Shown: positions 1 to 9,007 of the stretch, one piece after another
How positions within the stretch are numbered: position 1 is the first letter of the stretch
Layout of the letters: each line of letters starts with the position of its first letter
DNA from: CAZELM01 sp964512995
GTDB lineage: Bacteria > CSSED10-310
Reading direction: 5' to 3'
Length of the DNA stretch: 59,001 bases
Assembly: GCA_964512995.1 (NCBI GenBank)
Contig: CAZELM010000031.1
Location: forward strand, 1-59,001
Notes under the pieces: model-generated
Database searches by the model: none
What the model saw: the letters and a program-made list of their open reading frames with translations, nothing else
Told to the model about the DNA's origin: nothing
Program-made: the position numbers and the translations under genes

Positions 1-203
1 TCGTATTATCAACCCGGATGGTCGTATTATCACTGAGAGATGGTCGTATTATCACTGAGAGATGGTCGTATTATCACCACGAAAGGTCGTATTATCACTG
101 CGGATGGTCGTATTATCAACCCGGATGGTCGTATTATCACTGAGAGATGGTCGTATTATCACCACGAAAGGTCGTATTATCAACCCGGATGGTCGTATTA
201 TCA
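1..203. repeat. Tandem array of 21/22-bp units, cut by the window edge
   Basis: Nine full units follow a partial one. Each unit ends in the invariant tail GGTCGTATTATCA; the head varies between four forms: ACCCGGAT, CTGAGAGAT, CCACGAAA and CTGCGGAT. Six units are 21 bp and three (the CTGAGAGAT form) are 22 bp. The last tail ends at 203 and the following CTGCGATCACC is a decayed head. The plus strand happens to be open in two frames (a 7-residue repeat containing GRII), but the 22-bp units shift the frame and there is no ribosome binding site, so I regard it as non-coding. The array continues beyond the left edge. A second array at 14271-14606 uses the same heads with a different tail. Confidence 0.95.
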
Positions 204-594
204 CTGCGATCACCTACCCGATGACAGCGATCGCACATTGTGCCAATACAGAGGAGCGAGTCTGACTGATCGAAATTTACCATTTTTTCATGAACAACCT
301 GAAATGGCAAAGAATTTTCGATAAAGAGTTATGGAACAATGTGCTGATATTGGCGAAATCCAAAACCTTTTGACAGATTCTCCGAATGAAAAGCTCCGGA
401 TTATTCGATATTGCGGATGTATATAAAAAATGACATAATCTGTATGAATAGATTTAAGACTGTTGCTGGAATGTAAAATTCATATCTTAATAAACGGGCT
501 GTTTTTCCCCACTCCTTTATTCTTTTAGAGAGCCAAGGTATTGAGATCGCAGGCGGAAATATGTAGCCAAACCCAGAAAGGAAGGCGTGAAAAT
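204..594. other. Intergenic stretch without recognised gene
   Basis: About 390 bases between the tandem array and the first gene. I see no ORF with a ribosome binding site, no RNA gene and no convincing promoter or terminator. The sequence is AT-rich towards the right end. Confidence 0.6.
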
Positions 595-2199
595 ATGATG
601 CCGTTGATCATTGTTTGCACCTTGAGCCTGGTCATTTTTTCCCCTGTCCATGGCTCTGATTTTATTAAATATCAGGGGTTACCACATTCCTCTAGTATCT
701 TTTGCGATCCTCCTGAATTGCCGGTATCTTTGAAATTTCTGTATGACTCGTGTGATCTGGGGTATTTGTTTGTCGCGGTTGATAAAGAATCAGCGGATGA
801 CCTTCTGCTCTACACCCATGACGGCAGTGAATTCCAGGATCCTGTGCTCTTACATACGCACCCGGATGGTATCCGTGGGATGGCTATCGCGATTGGATCA
901 GATGATACTTTCCATATTGTTTGGGTAGATCGAAAAAAGAGTTGGGATGAAGCCAGGCTCTGGTATATGACAGTCAAAGATAATATTCCCGGATTACCCG
1001 TCATGCTTGAAACGAATGGGTACCCGACATGGTATCCCATGTTGGATGTGGACTCCAGCAATGACGTTCATGTCGTCTTCTCATCAGATATGAAATCCTT
1101 GATATATATCAGGACCCTCAATCATCAATTTCAGCCATTATCTAAACTGGATATTGACACGGATGGCAGGTATATGGAACTGGATCTTGCGGTTGGCAAA
1201 AATGGGAATGTTTTGTTCGTCTGCAATGACAATCCAGGCTTATGGCTGGTAGAGCATGATGGCCAGCATTTTTCGGAACCCATCTTAGTGGAAGATATCC
1301 TGGCCAGTCCTAAGCAGCCATGGGTTATTTCAGATTTTGAGGGTAATTTCCACTTATTTTATATGTCCAGCACATCGAGAGCATCCGGATTGAAAGTGGG
1401 TCAGTTTTTCCATCGAGCGTGTTCTTCCTCTTTGGAGTTGGGAGAACCGGAGCAAATCAATCATGATTCTGGTTCTTATCTATGGCCGGAACCTGTGATT
1501 GATCATGATGGAATCATTCATGTTCTAACTTATATGAGCGAGGTCGATGACGAATGGGGAACGATATATTATGGCTATCTTTACCATAATAATGGGTATG
1601 GATTTGGAAATGCAGAAATCGTTACACCGCCGTGTTATGGCGCTATTTCAATCTTTAATCGATTTGGCTTTGATATCCGGAGTGATGGTCGTTTAGGACT
1701 TTACATGTATAGCAATATCAATGGATATGGTCAGGCAGATCTTTATTTGGCTCAATTCGAAAGGAAATATTTTCAAGAACCGGTTGTCTACACGAATGTC
1801 ACAAGAGCTGGGAGGTTTGTTTACTTAGATTACAGGGATAATATTTTTGTCGATCTTAGTATCTATAATCCAACGCAAGATACTATCGTTGTAGATCTGA
1901 TCAGCATGCTATATGTAGAATTTCGCTATACGCCTGAGTATCCTTACCGTCCGGATGTTTACTTGTTTTTGACAGATCAGCCGACTTATCCAGATTTTAC
2001 TGAAGAGCCCTATTATTTTCATCTGTTCTTAAAGCCAGGTGATTCTTATCAGCATATTCCACTATATGAGATCGATATGAGTCCTTTAAGCAAGCCAGGC
2101 GAAGTATATTTTTATAGTTGGATTGTAACTGTTCTTTTGGATCCAGATACCAAAGCGGTTATTGGTAGATATTACAGCGTGGGTTTTATTTTTGAATAG
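595..2199 (+). CDS. Secreted beta-propeller-like protein of unknown function
   Basis: 534 residues. I chose the ATG pair at 595/598 because GAAAGGAAGG lies just upstream and because it puts a Sec signal peptide first (hydrophobic core in residues 4-17, likely cleavage after VHG). The body repeats a short strand motif of the form Asp/Ser-x-x-x-x-His-(Ile/Val/Leu), for example DDTFHIVWVDR, SNDVHVVFSSD, EGNFHLFYMSS and DGIIHVLTYMS, spaced by 40-100 residues, which is the look of a BNR/sialidase-type beta-propeller. The last ~130 residues (from about YLDYRDNIFVDLSI) look like an all-beta module. No catalytic motif was recognised, so an enzyme activity cannot be claimed. The next gene follows 22 bases downstream and may be co-transcribed. 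Confidence 0.8.
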   Translation: MMPLIIVCTLSLVIFSPVHGSDFIKYQGLPHSSSIFCDPPELPVSLKFLYDSCDLGYLFVAVDKESADDLLLYTHDGSEFQDPVLLHTHPDGIRGMAIAIGSDDTFHIVWVDRKKSWDEARLWYMTVKDNIPGLPVMLETNGYPTWYPMLDVDSSNDVHVVFSSDMKSLIYIRTLNHQFQPLSKLDIDTDGRYMELDLAVGKNGNVLFVCNDNPGLWLVEHDGQHFSEPILVEDILASPKQPWVISDFEGNFHLFYMSSTSRASGLKVGQFFHRACSSSLELGEPEQINHDSGSYLWPEPVIDHDGIIHVLTYMSEVDDEWGTIYYGYLYHNNGYGFGNAEIVTPPCYGAISIFNRFGFDIRSDGRLGLYMYSNINGYGQADLYLAQFERKYFQEPVVYTNVTRAGRFVYLDYRDNIFVDLSIYNPTQDTIVVDLISMLYVEFRYTPEYPYRPDVYLFLTDQPTYPDFTEEPYYFHLFLKPGDSYQHIPLYEIDMSPLSKPGEVYFYSWIVTVLLDPDTKAVIGRYYSVGFIFE

Positions 2200-2221
2200 A
2201 TTGATGGGAAAAAAGAGGCAT

Positions 2222-3538
2222 ATGAAACAAAAAAAGTGGCTGCTGAAGATGAATAAAATGAAAAAAATTGCGATCATCATTCAACTGATAACATGTTTGA
2301 ACATTGTCAAGGCTGTCAATGACAGCAGCCGGATATCTGACGTGGAACAACTCGCAAAAAAAATTCAGACCATCGTCCCTGCTATCCAAAGAGAATGGGG
2401 GTATATGTGCTCTAAGGAGATTGGGGAAATGGATCGGATGTTAGAACATTGGAAAGACTATGCACCAGCAGCAAAATATTTCCTCGAACATGAGACGGAT
2501 GATCTGAAGCTGCGAACCTTTATCAGTTTTCTGATAAAGCGAGTGCCGGATGAGAATTGGGAGGAGTCCAAAAGAATGTTGGAATGGTTTGTGGATCGGG
2601 AAAAACCTGATTATGGGTCTGCGAGGGAAGAAGCGATCAAGGCGTTATACTGGAGAAACACGGATGAAGAATTATCAAAGAAATATACGAAGTATTTGTA
2701 TGACAGGAATCACACCATCCGAATGTTAACAGCGGATGAATTACGAATCGATGGCACATCCGATGCGTTACGGGACCTTAAAAAGGCGAAAAAACACTGG
2801 ACACGCGTAGCAGAAAAGGACACAACGAGCAGTAAAAAAATACTCAATATACTAATCAAAAAAATGGATGAAGCCATACTGGAAATCGAATCCCGGAAGC
2901 AATATGAAACCGTTTCTGAGGATAAACTACCGGAGGAGTACAGAGCAAGAAGACAATTCGAGCGATTGCGAAAGCTGCTTTTACCACACTTTTCACATAC
3001 CATAGAGGAACCACCGGAAAATTACCATGGCCCACAATATGTTGGTAAACATATCAAGGATTATATTCTGGGCGCGAGGAAATTCACGGATTATGAAGGC
3101 AACCTTGATATTACGGGCAAACTTTTTGATGCATTTTACGATGTCAGAGAAGAAGATTGGCCACCCGTTGAAGAAATATTATGGTATATGTTAGATAGAT
3201 ATCCTCATCTTCCGTGGTGGCGCGTACAATGCATTACATCGATTACTCGACTCAACCCAAATGCCCTGAATACCGAACGAGCAAAGAAATTGTTGTCTAT
3301 GGATGATTATGGAGCAAGACATTATTTGATCGAAAAATATAGGGATATTGGCAACGTGGATTCGCTGCCAATCCTCCGCGAAGCAATACAAACATACAAA
3401 GATGAACCTAATGGAAACATTATAAGTGAAGGAGACAGAATGAATTTGATTAAATTTATCGAAGAAGCCATATCAACCATAGAATCGCGCATTCCTGCTC
3501 GGGTGCAGCCAACTGCCATAAACGGAGGAATTCAGTAA
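2222..3538 (+). CDS. Exported helical protein of unknown function
   Basis: 438 residues from the ATG at 2222, which has AAGAGG six bases upstream; other in-frame ATGs at 2249 and 2258 are possible. The N-terminus (MKKIAIIIQLITCLNIVKA around residues 13-31) is a signal peptide or membrane anchor. The rest is highly charged and predicted by eye to be almost entirely alpha-helical, with repeated stretches of about 35-40 residues containing W, E/K-rich helices and short turns (for example DENWEESKRMLEWFV and EDWPPVEEILWYML), reminiscent of HEAT-type solenoids. I do not recognise the family. It lies 22 bases after the propeller gene in the same direction, so the two may act together outside the cytoplasm. 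Confidence 0.7.
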   Translation: MKQKKWLLKMNKMKKIAIIIQLITCLNIVKAVNDSSRISDVEQLAKKIQTIVPAIQREWGYMCSKEIGEMDRMLEHWKDYAPAAKYFLEHETDDLKLRTFISFLIKRVPDENWEESKRMLEWFVDREKPDYGSAREEAIKALYWRNTDEELSKKYTKYLYDRNHTIRMLTADELRIDGTSDALRDLKKAKKHWTRVAEKDTTSSKKILNILIKKMDEAILEIESRKQYETVSEDKLPEEYRARRQFERLRKLLLPHFSHTIEEPPENYHGPQYVGKHIKDYILGARKFTDYEGNLDITGKLFDAFYDVREEDWPPVEEILWYMLDRYPHLPWWRVQCITSITRLNPNALNTERAKKLLSMDDYGARHYLIEKYRDIGNVDSLPILREAIQTYKDEPNGNIISEGDRMNLIKFIEEAISTIESRIPARVQPTAINGGIQ

Positions 3539-3603
3539 AAAATGGATTCCTTAATAATTTGTTCAGTAAATTCCAGGCGGTGGATTTGGGATGACCGATT
3601 CGC

Positions 3604-3631
3604 TTGACAATGACGGCATGTTCTATATAGT
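3604..3631 (+). promoter_or_regulatory. Candidate sigma70-type promoter
   Basis: A perfect TTGACA (3604-3609) is followed after 16 bases by TATAGT (3626-3631). It points at the secreted-protein gene starting at 3794 and would give a leader of about 155 bases. Based on sequence match only. Confidence 0.45.
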
Positions 3632-3793
3632 TGACAGCGGTAAAAATTTCGTTTTTTACATTATTGACATTTCTGTCGATGGCTCGTGAACAAATTGGAT
3701 TCCTGATTTCAAACAGAACCCCGCATTTTTTCTGCGTTCTGCAGAGAATGGATGGAATCCCATGGAAACAGATTCGAAGGAGGATTTTTGAGG

Positions 3794-4759
3794 ATGATGA
3801 AATGGTTTTTACTTATGGTATCTATGATATTTATTGTGTGTTTTATATGGCAACCGACGATTTCCGCTCAGACACCCACCCCCAGACCCATGCCGACAGC
3901 GACTCCCGATCTGTTAAACAAAGTCACATTCACATCAAACAATCCAGAGAGTCACCAATATAAATACGGGGATATCATCTCTCTGGGAGTTGCGATGTAT
4001 GCGACCAACGAGTCACAACGGTATACATTGAGCTTCAAAGTGGGCAATACGGATTATTATTACCCGACATGGACTCCGAGTGCTGATTTTATGCCCTACT
4101 TACGCCAGCCATCCGATCTGGGAATCACAACAATGAATCTGTTCACGTTTACGTGGGAGTTCTATGCCGTTGGTGCCTTGACATTTGAGACGCGATTGTA
4201 TCAACCCAATCCCAATGGACAGGGTTATTCGGTGATTGATACCGCTCAGCGGACACTCATTTTCAACGATGAAGCGCCCCAGGGTCCATGCCGCAGAGGG
4301 TATGCCGTCGTGGAACTGACCAATATCCCGATCATGAACGAAGGCACTATGGATTCCCTTAATAAACAGCTCTTCTTCTGCATGCATGATAAAAATGATG
4401 TGAATTTCATCGGTGTTTATCATCGTTATCTGCAGCCGGATTATCCATACGGACCGTGGTGGCCGACATGGCGGCTCGAAGCCGGTGCGGATGGGTGCGT
4501 TGAAGAATGGAATATCTGGAGTTCTCATGATCTGGATGGCACGACCGCTACCTTCTTGATCGAATGGTCCCGCAACTCAGTCTCAGTAACGCACCTGGGA
4601 ACTAATGACCGCCAAACGCTCCATACCGAAAATGATATCGGTCTGGAACTGCTGGAAGAAGATTCCCGCTGTGCCAACTGGGGATGGTCATCATCCGCCC
4701 GAGTTCGTCTGGTGGATATGCGATGCGAAGAATCCGGGGAACCCTCCGGGTGTTATTAA
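3794..4759 (+). CDS. Secreted protein with Pro-Thr linker and Cys-containing C-terminal domain
   Basis: 321 residues. The ATG at 3794 is preceded by AAGGAGGA with a 9-base gap, so the 14 upstream in-frame residues are excluded. Signal peptide in residues 1-25 ending in SAQ, then a short TPTPRPMPTATP linker. Residues ~40-160 form a beta-rich module (FTSNNPESHQYKYGDII onwards). Residues ~168-321 form a second module with cysteines, a WPTWRLEAG segment and the tail WGWSSSARVRLVDM ... SGCY. This second module is clearly similar to most of the lipoprotein encoded on the other strand at 7049-7660 (shared FFC/IFC, (E/D)W ... (V/I)T, Q(T/E)(L/I)H and WSSSA(R/K)V positions). Function unknown; the layout suggests an adhesin or substrate-binding surface protein. 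Confidence 0.8.
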   Translation: MMKWFLLMVSMIFIVCFIWQPTISAQTPTPRPMPTATPDLLNKVTFTSNNPESHQYKYGDIISLGVAMYATNESQRYTLSFKVGNTDYYYPTWTPSADFMPYLRQPSDLGITTMNLFTFTWEFYAVGALTFETRLYQPNPNGQGYSVIDTAQRTLIFNDEAPQGPCRRGYAVVELTNIPIMNEGTMDSLNKQLFFCMHDKNDVNFIGVYHRYLQPDYPYGPWWPTWRLEAGADGCVEEWNIWSSHDLDGTTATFLIEWSRNSVSVTHLGTNDRQTLHTENDIGLELLEEDSRCANWGWSSSARVRLVDMRCEESGEPSGCY

Positions 4760-5004
4760 TCACCCATCGATTTTGAGTAATGGACAGTCAATCACATCTC
4801 CACGAGCCAATTCCATGGAGGTGAATGGGATGATGAGACGACTGTCCTGCTTCGAATCCCATGGTTTGACCGACTTATGATCCCGCCTGACCCTTTTCCG
4901 AATGGACCAGTGCCCCTGCCATTCCCATCAACATGACTCATTACGGAAACCGGAGTTTTTTTTAGAATCTCAAACCTGTTGTTCAACTGAATCGAGATGA
5001 TCGT

Positions 5005-7038
5005 TTGACAGTGAAACAAGTCGGATTCAGATTGGCCCTGCTCCTCGGACCCGGACTGTTAAGTCTGTTTTTCTTACCTTCATTTACACTGTTATCTTCA
5101 TTCATCCTGATCGTCCTCTCTCTCGTTTCAGGAATTCCGTTCCTGCACCTCTTTTTTAAACCATCGGGCATGAATGCCATGACGGTAATCGCATCTTCCA
5201 TTCCGATCGGATATCTGATTGCGACCATTCTGACCGTGATCACCATCCAGTGGATCGGACCATCGTATGTTATCATATTGGGAGTCATCTGTGGCGTTTC
5301 TGCCGGAATGGGAATCGCGTGCAGGCGATCTGGATTCGTGACGGATCTGTGTCAGGAGCCTGCCGAACGCTTCAATTCCTTCTGGCGATCCGGAATATTC
5401 GTCGTCCTCCTGGTCATCACGCTTCTGATCATTCCCTATTCACAGGTCGGGATCGATGCTCCCAATGGACATGTTTATCGTGCCTATTTCTCCGGTGACT
5501 ATCTCAAACATCTGGCGATAACCGCTGAGCTGAGTAAATGCGAAATACCTCCCCAGAATCCGTATTTCAACGGACGCGTCTTACACTATTACTGGATGTT
5601 TTATGTATTGCCCGGATTGGCTGTTCGAATCATCGGAATAGACCACATCGAACCGGTTCTGATATCGTGGAACCTTTTTCTGGCTGGCATATTCCTCTGG
5701 CTATGGTTGCTGGTACTATCCCGCTTTTCAACACGAAAGTGGCTTCAGCCTGTCATCGGACTGTTACCGTTCATCGGTTATTCGTATGAAGGCATCGCTG
5801 TGATGCTGGATATGGCCAACCGAAATCGCACGTTGAATTATTACGTCGTCTACAATGTCGACGGCATGTCCCGATGGATGTTCGGTGCTCCCGAAATAAA
5901 CGGAATCTACCGCCTGCTGTTGTATAATATGCAGCATATCATCCCCGCTTCCCTGTTTCTGATCTTTATTATCATCTTCTCCGAATGGAAATCTCCGGAT
6001 TGGAAATCCATTTTGGGAGCAGGCATCCTGTCGTCATTGGCCATTGGTCACTCGGGATTTCTGGGAAGTTTTTTGACCGTATGGAGCGGCCTGGTGGTGC
6101 TGATGTCCGGTTCCATGTCGTGGCGGAATCTTCTGCGGAATATCCGGATGCTGCTCCTTTATGGCTCGGTTCCGTTGCTGGCAACGCTCATGTATCAGTT
6201 CCATTTCCAGATGGTCGGAGCCAGCATGCCACTTCAGTTCAGACTGGTGGAGACGATCGCGAAACATCCCGTCATGTTCTTTATACTGAATTTCGGAGTC
6301 GCATCATTGGGGATTCTGGGATTGCTGGTTCAGCAATCGAAAATCCGCCCGATCGCTTTGTTGGGTGGAATATCCCTTCTGGTTATTTCATGTGTGACGG
6401 CAACGGACTGGGGATCGGATGTGGCGGTCAAAGTGGGTTATCCCGCCTCGATCGCCCTGACCATACTGTTTTTATGGACCATCGAACTCCTCCTTGCACG
6501 GAAAATTCCATCATGGCTGATTGGTTCCGGACTACTGATTCTGATCGCTCCGGCATCGATCACACCAATTTTCGAAGTACTGAATTTCAGAGACATTCTG
6601 AATGTGAAATACATATCGGTCATTCCGCACCTCGATTTCGCGATGTATGAATGGATGCGAGAGAATACTCCGGAATCAACGGTTATCCAGAAAGGATTGA
6701 AATCCGATCTGCTGAATGCGCCATTTTCACCGATCCCGGCATTTGCGCAGCGGAGAACATTTTTTGGAGACTGGATGCATGCTCGAATTTTCATGATATC
6801 CCAGTTCCAGTTCGACCAGCGGAAGCAGATACTGGATGGGATTTTCAACGGCAAAAATCCTCAACTCATTCACGATTCAGCGAAAAAAGAAGGTATTGAC
6901 TATCTCTATTGGGGAAGCATGGAGAGTGAAAGCTATGGTCCCCCGGAGGCATGCCTGAGCCGACCGGATCTCTTTCCTGTCGCCTATTCCCTGCAAGACA
7001 ATGATCGGCACGTTTATCTTTTCAAAGTTGCTCCATAG
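5005..7038 (+). CDS. Polytopic membrane protein, GT-C glycosyltransferase-like
   Basis: 677 residues from a TTG at 5005 (GTG at 5011 is the alternative; neither has a strong ribosome binding site). It has about a dozen hydrophobic segments. A large loop after the third or fourth segment carries the segment SGDYLKHLAITAEL and then NPYFNGRVLHYYWMFY, an acidic/His loop followed by a Tyr-rich helix as seen in GT-C-fold membrane proteins that use lipid-linked sugars. The soluble C-terminus includes MYEWMRENTPESTVI, a segment commonly seen in the C-terminal domains of such proteins. The likely role is transfer of a sugar on the outer face of the inner membrane. It sits between two genes whose products share a secreted domain, which might be glycosylation targets; that is inference. 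Confidence 0.7.
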   Translation: MTVKQVGFRLALLLGPGLLSLFFLPSFTLLSSFILIVLSLVSGIPFLHLFFKPSGMNAMTVIASSIPIGYLIATILTVITIQWIGPSYVIILGVICGVSAGMGIACRRSGFVTDLCQEPAERFNSFWRSGIFVVLLVITLLIIPYSQVGIDAPNGHVYRAYFSGDYLKHLAITAELSKCEIPPQNPYFNGRVLHYYWMFYVLPGLAVRIIGIDHIEPVLISWNLFLAGIFLWLWLLVLSRFSTRKWLQPVIGLLPFIGYSYEGIAVMLDMANRNRTLNYYVVYNVDGMSRWMFGAPEINGIYRLLLYNMQHIIPASLFLIFIIIFSEWKSPDWKSILGAGILSSLAIGHSGFLGSFLTVWSGLVVLMSGSMSWRNLLRNIRMLLLYGSVPLLATLMYQFHFQMVGASMPLQFRLVETIAKHPVMFFILNFGVASLGILGLLVQQSKIRPIALLGGISLLVISCVTATDWGSDVAVKVGYPASIALTILFLWTIELLLARKIPSWLIGSGLLILIAPASITPIFEVLNFRDILNVKYISVIPHLDFAMYEWMRENTPESTVIQKGLKSDLLNAPFSPIPAFAQRRTFFGDWMHARIFMISQFQFDQRKQILDGIFNGKNPQLIHDSAKKEGIDYLYWGSMESESYGPPEACLSRPDLFPVAYSLQDNDRHVYLFKVAP

Positions 7039-7048
7039 TTCGATCGTG

Positions 7049-7660
7049 TTATAAAGAGCACCCGGAGGCGTATCCCACTTTTCCGGAAATTTTAATAACC
7101 TCCACCTTGGCGGATGAACTCCATGGAATATACCCACCGCACGATCCCTGATAAACATTTCGAAATGCAAACTGACCACCGGGAATATGAATCGTCTCCT
7201 GTCCGCATGGTGATTTGATGGTGACTTGACCTCCTTCATACCAGTCCACGATCCACAGCCCATTATCTGCGCATTGTGCATTGAAGATATGGACCTCATC
7301 ATTGCATTCCGTCTCCGGATCCAATCCTCCTTTTAATTGGAATTTGCGATCCGAACGATACCGGACATTCACCCAGTTCTCGTTGTCCGGATTACCCAGA
7401 CAGAAGATAACTTCCTTTTCGACATCTGGTTGAGGAGGTAATTCCGTGACTTTAACCTCAGCATGTCCGGAAACATATCCCCAGGCTCCTCCTGGAGTCG
7501 GCGTCGGGGGAGCTTTGGTCGGGGTTGCAGCAGGTGTCGGTGTATTTGAATCCGGACCTGTTATTTCATCGTCTTCCCGTCCGCATCCTGGCATGAAAAG
7601 AAATACCGTGAACAACATACAACTGATCATAATGCCCATCACGCCAATCCCGCCTCTCAC
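7049..7660 (-). CDS. Lipoprotein with Pro-Thr linker, paralogous to the secreted protein at 3794-4759
   Basis: 203 residues. The reading frame is open much further upstream, but that extension is the 132-bp repeat read in reverse. The GTG at 7660 has GGGAGG six bases upstream and starts directly before a lipoprotein signal (hydrophobic MISCMLFTVFLFMPGC, lipobox FMPGC), so I use it. After the lipidated Cys come a short acidic stretch and a linker with TPTPAATPTKAPPTPTP, then a ~145-residue beta-rich domain with six or more Cys that matches the C-terminal domain of the protein at 3794-4759, ending WSSSAKVEVIKIS ... SGCSL. Tail-to-tail with the membrane protein ending at 7038 (10-base gap). Probably an outer-membrane or surface lipoprotein of unknown ligand. 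Confidence 0.8.
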   Translation of the reverse strand: MRGGIGVMGIMISCMLFTVFLFMPGCGREDDEITGPDSNTPTPAATPTKAPPTPTPGGAWGYVSGHAEVKVTELPPQPDVEKEVIFCLGNPDNENWVNVRYRSDRKFQLKGGLDPETECNDEVHIFNAQCADNGLWIVDWYEGGQVTIKSPCGQETIHIPGGQFAFRNVYQGSCGGYIPWSSSAKVEVIKISGKVGYASGCSL

Positions 7661-7804
7661 TGTAAACCTCCCATATATAAACTGGTTATTCTGGAAAACG
7701 ATCATTTTATAGGATTCAGAACACGACACGGATACTGAGTGTCGCATGGTCACCGATAAAAAATCAATCGCCCGGACAACTTTTTCCTGCTGGAGAAGGT
7801 TACG

Positions 7805-7936
7805 GCTGTTCAAACCTGCCATTCTGCCGTGGTCGATCGATGGATTCAGGCTTGTTTCCCTCTCCCCGCCGGCCATACTACTCGGTTCATCACGGATGGA
7901 TCGGCCGGCGACCCTCTCCCGGTGGGAGAGGGTAAA
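7805..7936. repeat. 132-bp intergenic repeat, copy 1
   Basis: Begins GCTGTTCAAACCTGCC and ends GGGAGAGGGTAAA. It contains a near-perfect hairpin, ACCCTCTCCC-GGT-GGGAGAGGGT (7911-7933), and a wider pair CGCCGGCC / GGCCGGCG around a loop with CATCACGGATGG. A second CCCTCTCCC at 7858-7866 can compete for the same GGGAGAGGG arm. Copies at 8004 and 8159 have the same sequence as far as they can be read. Its reverse strand encodes the Leu-Ser-His-Arg-Glu-Arg type peptide often found spuriously added to predicted proteins. Confidence 0.9.
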
Positions 7937-8003
7937 TATGTTGCCGTATTGGTTTGTTGTGGCAGGTTTGAAACGGTATAGTCCCCGGTATAATGAAACC
8001 ATC

Positions 8004-8058
8004 GCTGTTCAAACCTGCCATTCTGCCGTGGTCGATCGATGGATTCAGGCTTGTTTCC
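8004..8058. repeat. 132-bp intergenic repeat, copy 2 (cut by assembly gap)
   Basis: The first 55 bases of the repeat, identical to copies 1 and 3, run into the N stretch. Between copies 1 and 2 are 67 bases that include GGCAGGTTTGAA, the reverse complement of the repeat's own left end, so the full period may be about 199 bp. Confidence 0.9.
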
Positions 8059-8158
8059 NNNNNNNNNNNNNNNNNNNNNNNNNNNNNNNNNNNNNNNNNN
8101 NNNNNNNNNNNNNNNNNNNNNNNNNNNNNNNNNNNNNNNNNNNNNNNNNNNNNNNNNN
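8059..8158. other. Assembly gap of 100 N
   Basis: Exactly 100 N, the usual placeholder for a scaffold gap of unknown size. It interrupts the second copy of the 132-bp repeat and ends exactly at the first base of the next copy, so the real number of copies here is unknown. Confidence 0.98.
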
Positions 8159-8290
8159 GCTGTTCAAACCTGCCATTCTGCCGTGGTCGATCGATGGATT
8201 CAGGCTTGTTTCCCTCTCCCCGCCGGCCATACTACTCGGTTCATCACGGATGGATCGGCCGGCGACCCTCTCCCGGTGGGAGAGGGTAAA
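8159..8290. repeat. 132-bp intergenic repeat, copy 3
   Basis: Full 132-bp copy, same ends and same hairpin as copy 1 (GGGAGAGGGTAAA ends at 8290). It lies 13 bases from the stop codon of the unknown gene at 8304-8912, so its hairpins could also serve as that gene's 3' end. Confidence 0.9.
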
Positions 8291-8303
8291 GAAGTATTGT
8301 TCA

Positions 8304-8912
8304 TTATTTAAACAATGATTGATGGATAATGCCGAGTGATTCATCCGCAATCTGGATCTTGCGCTGTGGTGCGACCTGAGCCCGAAGTGTTTCGATATCA
8401 CGAAGGATAGGGACGGCAGGTCCAGATGCGAACCGGCTCAATTCTCCTCGCAACCGGATCGTACGGCCGCTTTCAGGATCCTTACTCCATGATTTCAGAT
8501 CATAAAAGCATAGGTATGTGGCACATTCCATCGTTACGGCAATCAGAAATCCGTTTTCATTCTGTGCGGCTTTGAAGAACAGCCGTGAACCCGCATCTTC
8601 TTTGAGATTGGATTTGGGTATATCCATAAAAAAACGCAACATTGGCTGGGATGATGATGAAGCAGTATCGGAAATGTCCGGAAACAATGACCAGATCACT
8701 CGTTCTGCGTTCTCATCGACACTCTCAATATCGACTTTTCCCGTCACATGATGCTCGAACGACGTGATCATTGTGTTTCGCATTGGATCGGTTAGTCGGA
8801 CCGATTCCGGATATCCGAAACTGATGATTGGGATATGCGTAACTCCGATGGTAATCACTCCGACCAGTTTATATGTTGCCGATTGGGTTTCCCACACATT
8901 CGATTCAGACAT
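8304..8912 (-). CDS. Conserved-looking soluble protein of unknown function
   Basis: 202 residues. The ATG at 8912 has GGAGGA six bases upstream; an ATG at 8927 is in frame but overlaps that site. No signal peptide or membrane segment. The protein reads as mixed alpha/beta, with an N-terminal strand-rich part (VGVITIGVTHIPIISFGYPE) and a C-terminal helix. It has no motif I recognise. It is divergent from metG, with about 190 bases between the starts, and its 3' end abuts the 132-bp repeat. Confidence 0.65.
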   Translation of the reverse strand: MSESNVWETQSATYKLVGVITIGVTHIPIISFGYPESVRLTDPMRNTMITSFEHHVTGKVDIESVDENAERVIWSLFPDISDTASSSSQPMLRFFMDIPKSNLKEDAGSRLFFKAAQNENGFLIAVTMECATYLCFYDLKSWSKDPESGRTIRLRGELSRFASGPAVPILRDIETLRAQVAPQRKIQIADESLGIIHQSLFK

Positions 8913-9007
8913 GTCATTCTCCTCCATAATAAAACCTTCCGGAAGTATCCCGTACTATTTTACTCCAGTTTAGACAACTCTCAATCCTAAATGCAGATCG
9001 ATGTCTA

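Noticed and set aside
1..203. Possible CRISPR array.
   Set aside because: Units are only 21/22 bp, tail and head are joined without unique spacers, and heads come from a set of four words; no cas gene is nearby.
40..324. Open reading frames of 94 and 67 codons across the left tandem array.
   Set aside because: They are products of the 21-bp periodicity (a 7-residue repeat), have no ribosome binding site and are broken by the 22-bp units.
7661..8002. N-terminal extension of the lipoprotein gene at 7049-7660 up to 8002.
   Set aside because: The extension is the 132-bp repeat and its flank in reverse; the GTG at 7660 with GGGAGG leads directly into a lipoprotein signal.
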